A stretch of DNA of 43,347 bases from Lachnospiraceae bacterium (GTDB lineage Bacteria > Bacillota > Clostridia > Lachnospirales > Lachnospiraceae). Position 1 is the first letter of the stretch. Every line of letters starts with the position of its first letter. This document shows, one piece after another, positions 9,675 through 18,967 of the stretch. A program made the position numbers and the translations under genes. The DNA lies in NCBI GenBank assembly GCA_017424235.1, contig JAFPAQ010000128.1, forward strand, positions 1 to 43,347, given 5' to 3'. The notes below the pieces were generated by a model. The model searched no databases, was not told the origin of the DNA, and saw only the letters and a program-made list of their open reading frames with translations.

Positions 9675-10619
9675 ATGAAAAGACCATTGATCGTTCTTAC
9701 AGGTCCAACAGCAGCAGGAAAGACTAAATTATCCATAGCTCTTGCAAAAGCCATAAATGGCGAAATTATATCTGCGGATTCTGCTCAGGTATATAAATAT
9801 ATGAATATAGGTTCTGCAAAGATAAAAAAAGAGGAAATGTCAGGTGTACAGCATTATTTGGTTGATATTCTTGAACCAACGCAGGACTTTAATATAGTTT
9901 TGTTTCAAAAATATGCCAAGGAGGCTGTTGAAAAAATATATGCCAAGGGAAAGATTCCTATTCTGGTAGGTGGAACAGGCTTTTATATACAGTCAGTATT
10001 GTATGATATTGATTTTGAAAACAGTGATGAAGACAGCAATTTGAGAAGTGAACTTGAAAATCTTGCAAAGGAAAAGGGCAATGACTATGTTCATAATATT
10101 TTAAAGGAAATCGATCCAGAGTCTGCTGAGATTATTCATGCAAATAATGTTAAAAGAGTAATACGCGCAATTGAGTATTACAGGCAGACGGGGCAAAAGA
10201 TTTCAGAACATAATGAAACTGAAAAACAGAAAGAATCAGCATATGATTCATTCTATTTTGTTTTGACAGATGAACGTGAAAAACTCTATGCCAACATAGA
10301 TAAAAGAGTTGATATTATGATTGAGGAGGGTCTTGTTAATGAAGTAAAAATGCTTATGGATATGGGGTGTAAGCGAGACTCCACCGCAATGCAGGCATTA
10401 GGCTACAAGGAGATCATTTCTTATCTTGAGAATGAGATATCTTTAGATGAAGCAATATATATTATTAAGCGCGACACAAGACATTTTGCAAAACGTCAGC
10501 TTACCTGGTTCAGACGTGAAAAGGATGTCATATGGGTTGAAAAAGACAAATTTGCATATGATGAAGAAAAAATGTTAAAATATATGTTAGACATTATTAA
10601 TACAGAAAAGAGAGGTTAG
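9675..10619 (+). CDS. miaA: tRNA dimethylallyltransferase
   Basis: MiaA transfers a dimethylallyl group to A37 of tRNAs reading UNN codons, making the i6A substrate of MiaB. The 314-residue protein has the P-loop GPTAAGKT at residues 8-15, the ISADSAQVYK motif near 35, the LVGGTGFYIQS motif near 95, and the tRNA-binding segment with QALGYKEI near 240. GAGGAG lies seven bases before the ATG (9662-9667). It sits in the common mutS-mutL-miaA arrangement. Unlike in many bacteria, hfq does not follow; a PLP enzyme does. Confidence 0.97.
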   Translation: MKRPLIVLTGPTAAGKTKLSIALAKAINGEIISADSAQVYKYMNIGSAKIKKEEMSGVQHYLVDILEPTQDFNIVLFQKYAKEAVEKIYAKGKIPILVGGTGFYIQSVLYDIDFENSDEDSNLRSELENLAKEKGNDYVHNILKEIDPESAEIIHANNVKRVIRAIEYYRQTGQKISEHNETEKQKESAYDSFYFVLTDEREKLYANIDKRVDIMIEEGLVNEVKMLMDMGCKRDSTAMQALGYKEIISYLENEISLDEAIYIIKRDTRHFAKRQLTWFRREKDVIWVEKDKFAYDEEKMLKYMLDIINTEKRG

Positions 10620-10628
10620 TTAATACAA

Positions 10629-11942
10629 ATGAGTTCTACAAACAGTAATAATAAAATCAATACATCTACTGAGAATATGTATGCACAGTTAGGAATATCT
10701 GACGAGGTATATGATTATTGCAAAAAAATACTTGATGATCTGGCTCCAAGGTTTGAAATGATAGATAAAAATGCAGAGTATAATCAGCTAAAGGTATTGA
10801 AAGCAATGCAGGACTGCAAGGTAAGTGAAGCCTGTCTTTTAGGAACAACCGGATATGGATATAATGATTTGGGAAGAGACACGCTTGAAGCTGTATATGC
10901 ATCGATTTTCCACACTGAAGATGCTTTGGTAAGACCCCAGATAACCTGTGGTACTCATGCTCTTGCTCTTGCGCTTATGAGTAATTTGAGACCGGGGGAT
11001 GAACTTTTATCACCTGTTGGAAAGCCTTATGATACTCTTGAGGAGGTAATTGGAATACGTCCTTCAAAGGGCTCACTTGCTGAATATGGTGTGACATATA
11101 AGCAGGTTGACCTGCTTGAAGATGGTAGTTTTGATTATGAAAACATAAAAAAGGCAATAAATGACAAGACTAAGCTTGTAACCATTCAAAGATCAAAGGG
11201 TTATCAGACAAGACCTACTCTTTCAGTTGAAAGAATTGGAGAGTTAATAGCATTTATTAAGGATATCAAACCGGATGTGATATGTATGGTAGATAACTGC
11301 TATGGAGAGTTTGTAGAGAGAATAGAACCGACTGATGTTGGAGCTGATATGGTAGTGGGGTCATTAATTAAGAATCCGGGTGGTGGACTTGCTCCTATTG
11401 GAGGATATATTGCAGGAAAAAAGGAATGTGTCGAGAATGCTGCTTTTAGACTTACATCCCCGGGACTTGGAAAAGAGGTTGGTGCTTCGTTAGGAATACT
11501 TAGTGATTTTTATCATGGACTTTTTCTTGCACCTACAGTAACTGCCGGAGCATTAAAGGGAGCTGTTTTTGCAGCCAATATTTATGAAAAGCTTGGATTT
11601 AAGGTGGTTCCTGACAGTAATGAGTCAAGACATGATATTATTCAGGCAGTTGAGTTTGGAACACCGGAAGGTGTTATTGCATTTTGTAAAGGAATTCAGG
11701 CGGCTGCTCCGGTTGACAGCTTTGTCACTCCTGAGCCATGGGATATGCCGGGATATGATGCTCAGGTAATAATGGCAGCAGGTGCTTTTGTTTCAGGCTC
11801 TTCAATTGAATTAAGTGCAGATGGACCTATTAAACCTCCTTATGCAGTATATTTTCAGGGTGGTCTTACATTTGAACATGCAAGATTTGGTATTATGAAA
11901 ACATTACAATCAGTGATAGATGCTGGGGTTGCAAAACTTTAG
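10629..11942 (+). CDS. Aluminium-resistance / methionine gamma-lyase family PLP enzyme (YnbB-like)
   Basis: This 437-residue fold-type I PLP-dependent protein matches the family annotated as methionine gamma-lyase family or cystathionine beta-lyase-like protein involved in aluminium resistance (COG4100). Seen are the FHTEDALVRPQITCGTHALA segment near residue 95, the conserved MVDNCYGEF stretch near 220, and VGSLIKNPGGGLAPIGGY near 240, whose lysine is the expected PLP Schiff base. It starts 9 bases after miaA, as in many Firmicutes where ynbB-type genes sit close to miaA. The actual substrate of this family is poorly established, so I give no reaction. Confidence 0.88.
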   Translation: MSSTNSNNKINTSTENMYAQLGISDEVYDYCKKILDDLAPRFEMIDKNAEYNQLKVLKAMQDCKVSEACLLGTTGYGYNDLGRDTLEAVYASIFHTEDALVRPQITCGTHALALALMSNLRPGDELLSPVGKPYDTLEEVIGIRPSKGSLAEYGVTYKQVDLLEDGSFDYENIKKAINDKTKLVTIQRSKGYQTRPTLSVERIGELIAFIKDIKPDVICMVDNCYGEFVERIEPTDVGADMVVGSLIKNPGGGLAPIGGYIAGKKECVENAAFRLTSPGLGKEVGASLGILSDFYHGLFLAPTVTAGALKGAVFAANIYEKLGFKVVPDSNESRHDIIQAVEFGTPEGVIAFCKGIQAAAPVDSFVTPEPWDMPGYDAQVIMAAGAFVSGSSIELSADGPIKPPYAVYFQGGLTFEHARFGIMKTLQSVIDAGVAKL

Positions 11943-12091
11943 ATTTATTGGGAAATTTATTTATGGTGTAATAATGTGTCGAAAAAAAACTAATCTTTTT
12001 TGTGTACAGACTTAGAACAGTGTGGTAATATAACTAATGGTATCATAATACATTTTTATCGTTTATTGGAGAGAAAACGTAAAAATAGTAA

Positions 12092-12781
12092 ATGAGTTTA
12101 TTAAAAGAAACATATTATGAAACAGAATTGCCATACGACAGATTTGTCAGATTTGGTGCTGAGAGTTTGTCAGATGCAGAGTTGCTTGCAATTATGGTTA
12201 GGACAGGCACAAGAACAAAAACTCCCGTCGAGCTTGGCAGGGAAATATTATCATTGTCTGGTAAAAAGTGGGGACTATTAGGATTGCATCACTTTAAACT
12301 TAATGACCTTATACAGATATCAGGTATAGGAGAAGTAAAAGCAATTCAACTTTTATGTGTGGCAGAAATTGCTAAACGAATGTCGCGTATGCAGGCAGAA
12401 AGCAATTTATCATTTGATAATCCACAGTCTGTTGCTGACTGTTATATGGAAAAAATGAGACATCAGAGTACAGAAAGGCTTTTGTTGCTTTTGCTTGACA
12501 ATAAAAGATGTCTGATTAATGAGATTATTCTTTCATTGGGAACAATCAACGCAACAATGATATCTGCACGTGAAGTATTTATTCAGGCAATGAAGCATGA
12601 GGCTTCATATATAATGATACTGCATAATCATCCAAGCGGTGATCCGACACCCAGTAAATATGATATTGCTGCTACACAAAAGATAAAAGAAGTATCTGAT
12701 TTAGTTGAAATCCCGTTGCTGGATCACATCATAATAGGTGACAACAAATACACAAGTTTTAATGAAAAAGGACTTTTATAA
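12092..12781 (+). CDS. radC: RadC family JAB1/MPN-domain protein
   Basis: This 229-residue protein has an N-terminal helix-hairpin-helix-like region (about 20-85, with GIGEVKAIQLL). A C-terminal JAMM metalloprotease-like domain contains HNHPSGDPTPSKYD near residue 175. The old link to DNA repair is not well supported and the molecular role of RadC is unsettled. Its stop lies 19 bases before mreB, the usual Firmicutes order radC-mreBCD, so it probably shares the shape operon. The start is ATG; the nearest purine-rich element (GGAGAG around 12068) is rather far upstream. Confidence 0.9.
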   Translation: MSLLKETYYETELPYDRFVRFGAESLSDAELLAIMVRTGTRTKTPVELGREILSLSGKKWGLLGLHHFKLNDLIQISGIGEVKAIQLLCVAEIAKRMSRMQAESNLSFDNPQSVADCYMEKMRHQSTERLLLLLLDNKRCLINEIILSLGTINATMISAREVFIQAMKHEASYIMILHNHPSGDPTPSKYDIAATQKIKEVSDLVEIPLLDHIIIGDNKYTSFNEKGLL

Positions 12782-12800
12782 GAAACAGAAAGGAGTTGTT

Positions 12801-13811
12801 ATGTTGGCTAACAACGCATATGGTATTGATTTAGGTACCAGAACAATCAAAATCTATAACGCACATGGAGATAATGTATTAGTAGAAAAGAATATGATTG
12901 CTATTGAAGGCAAAACAAATTTGTTTGCATATGGTGATTCGGCATATGAAATGTATGAGAAGGCACCTGCTAATATTGAGATATCATATCCTCTATGTAA
13001 TGGTGTTATTGCTGATATAAAAAATATGCAGGTACTTCTCAGAAACTTTATTATGGACTGTAATAAGGGGGTATTAAAGCCCGCTGAATTTTATATTGCT
13101 GTTCCGTTTGATATTACAGATGTTGAGAGACGTGCGTTTTTTGAACTTGTCAGGGATGCAAATGTAAAGGCGAAGAAGATAATGAGAGTTGAGAAGGCTG
13201 TTGCAGATGGTCTTGGTCTTGATATTGATGTCAAAAATGCACAGGGTATTCTTATTGTTAATGTAGGTTTTCATACAACTGAAATCTCTATTCTTTCATT
13301 GGGAGGAGTAGTACTTAGCCGACTTATCAAAATTGGTGGTCAGAAGTTTGATGAGACAATAAAAAATGCAATAAGAAAAGAATATAGTCTTATTGTTGGA
13401 AGTAAGACAGCAGAGAGTGTAAAGATTGCTCTTACAGAATTAGAACAGGAAGGAAGAGGTGCTATCGTATATGGTAGAGACATTGTAACCGGACTTCCTA
13501 TGGAGAAAGAAATACCAACTGATCTGGTAAGCGAAAGTATGCTCGAAAACTTTAATGTGATTATTGATAATATTCGTGTGATTTTGGAGAGAACTCCGCC
13601 TGAATTGGCAGCAGATATTTTCAGAAGAGGTATCTATCTTACAGGAGGTGCTTCTCAGGTTGCACATTTAGCTGAGTTAATTGCTAAGGGAACCGGATTA
13701 AAGGTAAATGTAAGTGAAAATCCGGTATCAGGTGTAGCACTTGGACTTTCAAAGGTTATAAAAGATGATAACTATAAATCAGTTGCTTGTTTAGAGGGAA
13801 TGGGGCGATAG
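12801..13811 (+). CDS. mreB: Rod-shape actin MreB, with altered phosphate-2 motif
   Basis: MreB forms membrane-bound filaments that guide the elongasome. The frame is open from 12738, but the ATG at 12801 follows AAGGAG closely and gives the usual N-terminus (NNAYGIDLGT), for 336 residues. Phosphate-1 (GIDLGTRTIKIY, near residue 8) and the adenosine motif (YLTGGASQ, near 275) are present, and Glu131 matches the region of the catalytic Glu. The phosphate-2 motif, usually DIGGGTTE, reads NVGFHTTE at 154-161, so the Asp and the two following glycines are replaced. Its position before mreC and mreD supports the shape role; ATPase activity may be reduced. Confidence 0.9.
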   Translation: MLANNAYGIDLGTRTIKIYNAHGDNVLVEKNMIAIEGKTNLFAYGDSAYEMYEKAPANIEISYPLCNGVIADIKNMQVLLRNFIMDCNKGVLKPAEFYIAVPFDITDVERRAFFELVRDANVKAKKIMRVEKAVADGLGLDIDVKNAQGILIVNVGFHTTEISILSLGGVVLSRLIKIGGQKFDETIKNAIRKEYSLIVGSKTAESVKIALTELEQEGRGAIVYGRDIVTGLPMEKEIPTDLVSESMLENFNVIIDNIRVILERTPPELAADIFRRGIYLTGGASQVAHLAELIAKGTGLKVNVSENPVSGVALGLSKVIKDDNYKSVACLEGMGR

Positions 13812-13816
13812 GATAA

Positions 13817-14686
13817 ATGTGTCCTGTAGTAAAGAGAAAAAAGAGTAAATTTACTATTCCTAGTAAATATTTGCTTTTAATAATGACCTTCATTTGTGCA
13901 TTATTAATGATATTTACATTTTTTACTGATTATTCAGGAGGCCCTTTAAATAAGCTTGTAGGATATGTTGTTGTTCCATTTCAGGATGGAGTAAGCCGCA
14001 TAGGCTCCTGGATATCAGACCGAGTTGATGAACTTGGTGAATTAAAGATAATTCTTGAAGAAAATCAGGAATTAAAACAACAGATAGATGAACTTACAAT
14101 TCAGAATACACAGCTACAGCAGGATAAGTATGAGTTGAATAGTCTTAGAGAGTTATATAAGCTGGATCAACAGTACAGCGGATACGAAAAGGTAGGTGCC
14201 AGAATTATTGCAAGGGATAGCGGTAACTGGTTTCATTCATTTACGATAGACAAAGGTCAAAAGGATGGACTTACTGTTGACATGAATGTTATAGCAAGTG
14301 GTGGAATTGTTGGCAGAATAGTGTCTATAGGTGATAATTGGTCAAAGGTAAATGCGATTATTAATGATAATTCCAATGTAAGTGGTATGGTATTGGCAAG
14401 TTCAGATATATTGATGGTCACAGGGTCGTTAGAACTTATGGATCAGGGAGCAATCGGCTTTGAACAGTTGATAGATTCAGCTGATAAGGTTAAGGTTGGA
14501 GATAAGGTAGTAACATCAAATGTAAGTGACAAATATTTGCCTAATATACTTATTGGATATATTAGTGAAATAAATAAGGACTCTAACAATATAACTAAAT
14601 CCGGAAAAATAACACCGGCTGTAGATTTTGAACATATTGAAGAAGTTCTGGTTATATTGGAAACAAAACAACAGGTAGTTGACTAA
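13817..14686 (+). CDS. mreC: Rod shape-determining protein MreC
   Basis: MreC is a bitopic membrane protein that links MreB filaments to PBP2 and RodA. The 289-residue protein has a short cytoplasmic N-terminus, one transmembrane helix (about residues 17-36), and a predicted coiled coil (about 70-115, rich in E, L and Q). Two beta-domains follow, with GNWFHSFTIDKGQKDGL and VGDKVVTSNVSDKYLPNILIGYI segments typical of the family. It starts 5 bases after mreB, indicating translational coupling. Confidence 0.95.
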   Translation: MCPVVKRKKSKFTIPSKYLLLIMTFICALLMIFTFFTDYSGGPLNKLVGYVVVPFQDGVSRIGSWISDRVDELGELKIILEENQELKQQIDELTIQNTQLQQDKYELNSLRELYKLDQQYSGYEKVGARIIARDSGNWFHSFTIDKGQKDGLTVDMNVIASGGIVGRIVSIGDNWSKVNAIINDNSNVSGMVLASSDILMVTGSLELMDQGAIGFEQLIDSADKVKVGDKVVTSNVSDKYLPNILIGYISEINKDSNNITKSGKITPAVDFEHIEEVLVILETKQQVVD

Positions 14687-14776
14687 TTTATAGAGTCAAT
14701 GTGCAATATCAGAATAACAGTATTAAAAACATATATAAGAGTTTTTTATGCTTAAAATAAAGGATAATTTGAAGAT

Positions 14777-15292
14777 ATGAGGAGAAACATTACTCTGGCT
14801 TTTGTTTTATTGTTCAGTTTTATACTTCAGACAACTCTGTTTCAAAAATTGAATTTTGGTGGTATATCACCTAACTTACTCATTATTGTCACAGCTACAT
14901 ATGGCTTTATGTTTGATGTTAATTATGGTATTATCGTAGGTTTTGTCTGTGGTTTGCTAATGGATGTTTTTTACGGAGAAGTACTTGGATTTTATGCACT
15001 TATTTATTTATATATTGGTGCTGCAAATGGAGTGTTTCATAGTGTTTTCTATCAAAATGATATTAAGCTTCCATTAGTGCTTATTACAGCCAGTGATTTG
15101 TTGTACAGTACAGTATGTTACATATTAACTTTCTTGTTAAGAGGAAGATTTGATGTGATATATTATGCAAAGAACATCGTTATTCCGGAATTGATATATA
15201 CTATATTTGTTACGATATTTATATATCCTGTTATTTTGTTGTTAAACAGAACGGTTGATGATAGTGAAAGAGGTGACCATAATATTGTATAG
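14777..15292 (+). CDS. mreD: Rod shape-determining protein MreD
   Basis: This small integral membrane protein (171 residues, five to six hydrophobic helices) belongs to the elongasome. It shows the family pattern of a short basic N-terminus (MRRN), an early LQTTLF segment, and a GFVCGLLMDVFYGEVLGFYAL motif near residue 55. Its last codons overlap the start chosen for the downstream PBP2 gene. Confidence 0.92.
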   Translation: MRRNITLAFVLLFSFILQTTLFQKLNFGGISPNLLIIVTATYGFMFDVNYGIIVGFVCGLLMDVFYGEVLGFYALIYLYIGAANGVFHSVFYQNDIKLPLVLITASDLLYSTVCYILTFLLRGRFDVIYYAKNIVIPELIYTIFVTIFIYPVILLLNRTVDDSERGDHNIV

Positions 15293-18164
15293 AAAGATAA
15301 GAGAAGCTCTGTTCAATTTGGTTACATCTAGACTTGTATTGCTTTTTGTAGTGTTTATTGGAATGGCTGTAATGCTTATATATAGGCTTTTTGATTTGCA
15401 GATTGTAAATGGTGAATCATATTTAAATAATTTTCAGCTAAAAATTCGTAAAGAAAAAATAATTCAAGGCACTCGTGGCAATATTTATGATACAAATGGC
15501 AATCTTTTAGCATATAATGAGCTTGCCTATTCAGTCACAATTGAAGATGTATTTGAAGCAACAGCAACTTCTACAAGAAGTGAGCAGCTTAATGCCACTT
15601 TGTATAAGCTGATTCATATGATTGAGTCAAATGGTGATAAGGTAGTCAGCGATTTTAACATTATAATCAATGAAAATGGCGATTATGAATTTACTGTTGA
15701 AGGAACCAAATTAAAGAGATTTAAAGCTGATATTTATGGAGTTGTTGAACTGGACAAGCTTGGATATGCAGAAGAAACAGCCTCTGCGCAGGAAGTTATT
15801 GATTATTTGTGTGACAGATTTAAAATAGGCGAGTATGAAATACTTGAAAATGGAAAAAAAGGAGCTTTTTATCCGGGAAAAGGTCTCACTAAAAGAGAGA
15901 TACTTCAGATTGCAGCAATTCGTTATAGAATGAATTTGTACAGTTTTCAAAAGTATATTCCTACAGTAGTTGCAACAGATGTTTCTTTGGAAACAGTTGC
16001 AGTTATAATGGAAAATTCAAGCATACTTGATGGTGTTGCAATAGAAGAAGACACTATAAGAAAGTACAATTATCCATTTTATTTTTCACATATACTTGGA
16101 TATACCGGAAAAATAGATACAGATGAGTTAGCCACACTTTCGGAACAGGACGATAGTTATACTATCAATGATATAGTAGGAAAAGGTGGAATAGAGAAGG
16201 TAATGGAGCTTGAATTGCAAGGTAAAAAGGGCTCTGAAACATTATTTGTCAATAACCTTGGTAAGGTGATCGAGACAAATGATTACATCGAACCTAAGGC
16301 AGGCAATGATGTTTACCTGACTATTGATAAAAATCTGCAAGTGGCGATATATAATATTCTTGAACAAAGAATTGCAGGAATAGTAGTAGATAAAATAAGT
16401 AATATTTATTATTATGACCCTTCAACTGAAACCAGTGCTTCGAGAATTAAGATTCCAATATCTGATGTATTCTTTTCTTTGTTTGATAATAATATTATCA
16501 ACATGGAGCATTTTACTAATGAAAATGCATACGATACAGAAAAAGAAGTATATCAAATTTTTAAGAATAAGCAGGAACAGGTATTAAGTGTTCTTGAAAA
16601 TGAATTGACAAGTAAAAAAACGCCATATAATCAGCTTGAACGAGAGTATAAAAATTATGAAAGTTATATCGTATCAATGCTGATAAGCAAGGGTGTTCTT
16701 ATAAATTCAGCAATTGATCAGGAGGATCCGATTTATATTGCATGGGCAAAAGATGAGGTTATAAGTTTAAATGAATATTTAGTTTATGCGATTTCTCAAA
16801 ATTGGATTGATATAACAAAGCTTGAAGTTAATTCACAGTATTCTGACTCTGTTGAAGTGCTTAACAGTGTAATTTCTTTTATTATGAAAAATCTTGAAGC
16901 TAATACAGGTTTTTCAAAACTGATATATAAATTTTTGATTTGTGATCAGGTGGTTTCAGGAAAACAGGTATGTATGTTACTGTGGGAACAGGATTTAATA
17001 AGCGTTGAAGAAAGTAAAATAGCTTCATTAAAAAGTGGAAAGATCAGTTCCTATGAATTTATGATAAATCTGATTAAATCTTTACAGATTACCCCTGCAC
17101 AGCTTGGACTTGATCCTTGTTCCGGTTCATGTGTTGTAACTGATGTTAATACTGGTGAAGTTAAGGCGCTTGTATCTTATCCTGGTTATGATATAAATAA
17201 GCTTGCAAATGGCGTGGATGCAAAATATTATGCAAAGCTGAATGCTGACAAATCTCAGCCTCAGTGGAGTATGGCAACACAACAGCAGACAGCACCGGGT
17301 TCTACATTTAAAATTGTGTCTTCAGTTGCTGCAGTTATGGAAAATGGGGTTTCGTCAATTGGTGAAACCATTACATGTACAGGTAAGTTTAGCAAGCTGG
17401 GATCAACGGCTGTTCATAAATGCTGGATTTATCCGAGTGCTCATGGAGCAATGAATCTATCGAATGCTATTGCAAATTCATGTAATATGTATTATTACGA
17501 GGTTGGATACAGATTGAGTCAGGATGGCACAGGTTATAACAGTGATTATGGTTTATCAAGACTTTATAAGTATGCAGATATGTTTGGACTTACAGAGAAG
17601 TCAGGAATTGAGATAAATGAGAGTGATCCGCATTTTTCTACAGAGAGTGCAGTAACTTCATTTATTGGTCAGGGTAGTCATAACTATACTACCGTAGGTC
17701 TTGCAAGATATGTTACTACAATTGCAAATAGTGGTACGTGTTTTGAATTGAGTTTGTTGGATAAGGTTACAGATTCAACCGGCAATCTGGTAAAGGATTA
17801 TTCACCAACAGTGCGTAATAAGGTCGAGTTAGATAATAATCTTTGGAATGCTATACATTCAGGTATGCGCAAAGTAGTTGAAAATAAAGCTTATTATAGA
17901 GATCTTGGTGTTAATGTAGCTGGAAAAACAGGTACTGCACAGGAAAGTAAAATAAGGTCTAACCATGCCCTTTTTATAAGCTATGCACCATATGAAGACC
18001 CGAAGATATCAGTAACTGTTCGTATTGCTAATGGTTACGATTCGGCATATGCAGCACAGACAGCAAGGGATGTTTACAAATATTATTATGGTTTGGCAGA
18101 GGAAGATGAACTTTTGACAGGTACAGCTGAAGCTCCTGAAGCAACAGGAGGAGGCGGAGATTAA
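15285..18164 (+). CDS. mrdA: Class B penicillin-binding protein 2 (elongasome transpeptidase) with large insertion
   Basis: This is a D,D-transpeptidase that cross-links lateral-wall peptidoglycan with RodA. I chose TTG 15285: it has AGAGGTG upstream (15269-15275) and overlaps the mreD stop by 8 bases. The open frame extends to 15255. The protein is about 959 residues against roughly 600-700 usually. It has one N-terminal membrane helix (about 18-38), then the dimerisation domain with TRGNIYDTNG near 60. An acidic helical insertion of about 245 residues (365-610) follows. The transpeptidase domain has Ser-x-x-Lys (STFK near 673), SxN (SCN near 735) and KTG (near 880). All catalytic motifs are intact, so it is probably active. 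Confidence 0.92.
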   Translation: MYRKIREALFNLVTSRLVLLFVVFIGMAVMLIYRLFDLQIVNGESYLNNFQLKIRKEKIIQGTRGNIYDTNGNLLAYNELAYSVTIEDVFEATATSTRSEQLNATLYKLIHMIESNGDKVVSDFNIIINENGDYEFTVEGTKLKRFKADIYGVVELDKLGYAEETASAQEVIDYLCDRFKIGEYEILENGKKGAFYPGKGLTKREILQIAAIRYRMNLYSFQKYIPTVVATDVSLETVAVIMENSSILDGVAIEEDTIRKYNYPFYFSHILGYTGKIDTDELATLSEQDDSYTINDIVGKGGIEKVMELELQGKKGSETLFVNNLGKVIETNDYIEPKAGNDVYLTIDKNLQVAIYNILEQRIAGIVVDKISNIYYYDPSTETSASRIKIPISDVFFSLFDNNIINMEHFTNENAYDTEKEVYQIFKNKQEQVLSVLENELTSKKTPYNQLEREYKNYESYIVSMLISKGVLINSAIDQEDPIYIAWAKDEVISLNEYLVYAISQNWIDITKLEVNSQYSDSVEVLNSVISFIMKNLEANTGFSKLIYKFLICDQVVSGKQVCMLLWEQDLISVEESKIASLKSGKISSYEFMINLIKSLQITPAQLGLDPCSGSCVVTDVNTGEVKALVSYPGYDINKLANGVDAKYYAKLNADKSQPQWSMATQQQTAPGSTFKIVSSVAAVMENGVSSIGETITCTGKFSKLGSTAVHKCWIYPSAHGAMNLSNAIANSCNMYYYEVGYRLSQDGTGYNSDYGLSRLYKYADMFGLTEKSGIEINESDPHFSTESAVTSFIGQGSHNYTTVGLARYVTTIANSGTCFELSLLDKVTDSTGNLVKDYSPTVRNKVELDNNLWNAIHSGMRKVVENKAYYRDLGVNVAGKTGTAQESKIRSNHALFISYAPYEDPKISVTVRIANGYDSAYAAQTARDVYKYYYGLAEEDELLTGTAEAPEATGGGGD

Positions 18165-18229
18165 ACAGAGGTTCTGTTTAGAATAAACAGTCAGGATAAA
18201 TTTGAAATTATAGACAGAATGGAGCAAAT

Positions 18230-18919
18230 GTGAAGAATTCAGTTATTTTAAAAAGTTTTTCAAGTGGTATATCAGTAATTATGTCTGAAAATGTTCCATA
18301 TGAGGAATTGTTACAGGATATAGCATGCAAATTCAAGGAAGCAGACAGTTTTTTTAAAAATGCATCAGTTGCCATATCATTAGAGGGAAGAGAACTCACT
18401 GAAAGTCAGGAAAGAGAGATTTTGGATACGATTACTCAAAATTCACGTTTGAATGTACTATGCCTTATGGGAAAAGATGAAGAGAAAAATATCAAATTTC
18501 TTGGAGTACAGAATAATCTGACTTTTCAGAAGGATGAAAACTGTGGTCAGTTTTACAGAGGTACACTTAGTGATGGTCAGAGTATAGAGACTGAACATAG
18601 TATAGTGATACTTGGCGATGTAGGAGAAGGTTGCAGTGTTTACTCTGCAAAAGATATTGTGATTTTAGGAAAATTGTTAGGTGATGTATACGCTGGAGCA
18701 GGTGGAAACAGTAATCATTTTGTTGTAGCTCTTGAGATGAATCCTTCATCACTGAGGATTGGAGACTATGAGTATATTAAACCAGTTGTGAAATCAGCCA
18801 GTAAATGGAAAATAATAAAGGAAAAATCTACAGTTATGCCTAAAATTGCATATACCTACAATGGAGAAATTATTGTGGAGTCAATTACGAAAGATTTGTT
18901 GGATAATTTTACTCTTTAA
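18230..18919 (+). CDS. minC: Septum site-determining protein MinC
   Basis: MinC inhibits FtsZ ring assembly and is placed by MinD. The start is GTG 18230 with GGAG upstream (18221-18224); the ATG two bases earlier is followed at once by a stop. The 229-residue protein has a weakly conserved N-terminal FtsZ-binding domain. The C-terminal beta-helix that binds MinD has repeated glycine turns (GDVGEGCSVYSAKDIVILG, LLGDVYAGAGG, FVVALEMNPSSLRIGDY). It is directly followed by minD and minE. Confidence 0.93.
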   Translation: MKNSVILKSFSSGISVIMSENVPYEELLQDIACKFKEADSFFKNASVAISLEGRELTESQEREILDTITQNSRLNVLCLMGKDEEKNIKFLGVQNNLTFQKDENCGQFYRGTLSDGQSIETEHSIVILGDVGEGCSVYSAKDIVILGKLLGDVYAGAGGNSNHFVVALEMNPSSLRIGDYEYIKPVVKSASKWKIIKEKSTVMPKIAYTYNGEIIVESITKDLLDNFTL

Positions 18920-18967
18920 GTGGGAAAAAATTTTGTATCCCAAATTTTTTTGATGGAGGCATTTTCT

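Noticed and set aside
11975-12000. A/T-only inverted repeat after the PLP enzyme gene as a terminator
   Set aside because: The stem (aaaaaa...tttttt) has no GC pairs and would be unstable; not called.
12738-12800. Upstream extension of mreB
   Set aside because: It overlaps radC in another frame, and the ATG at 12801 has a good AAGGAG site and gives the standard N-terminus.
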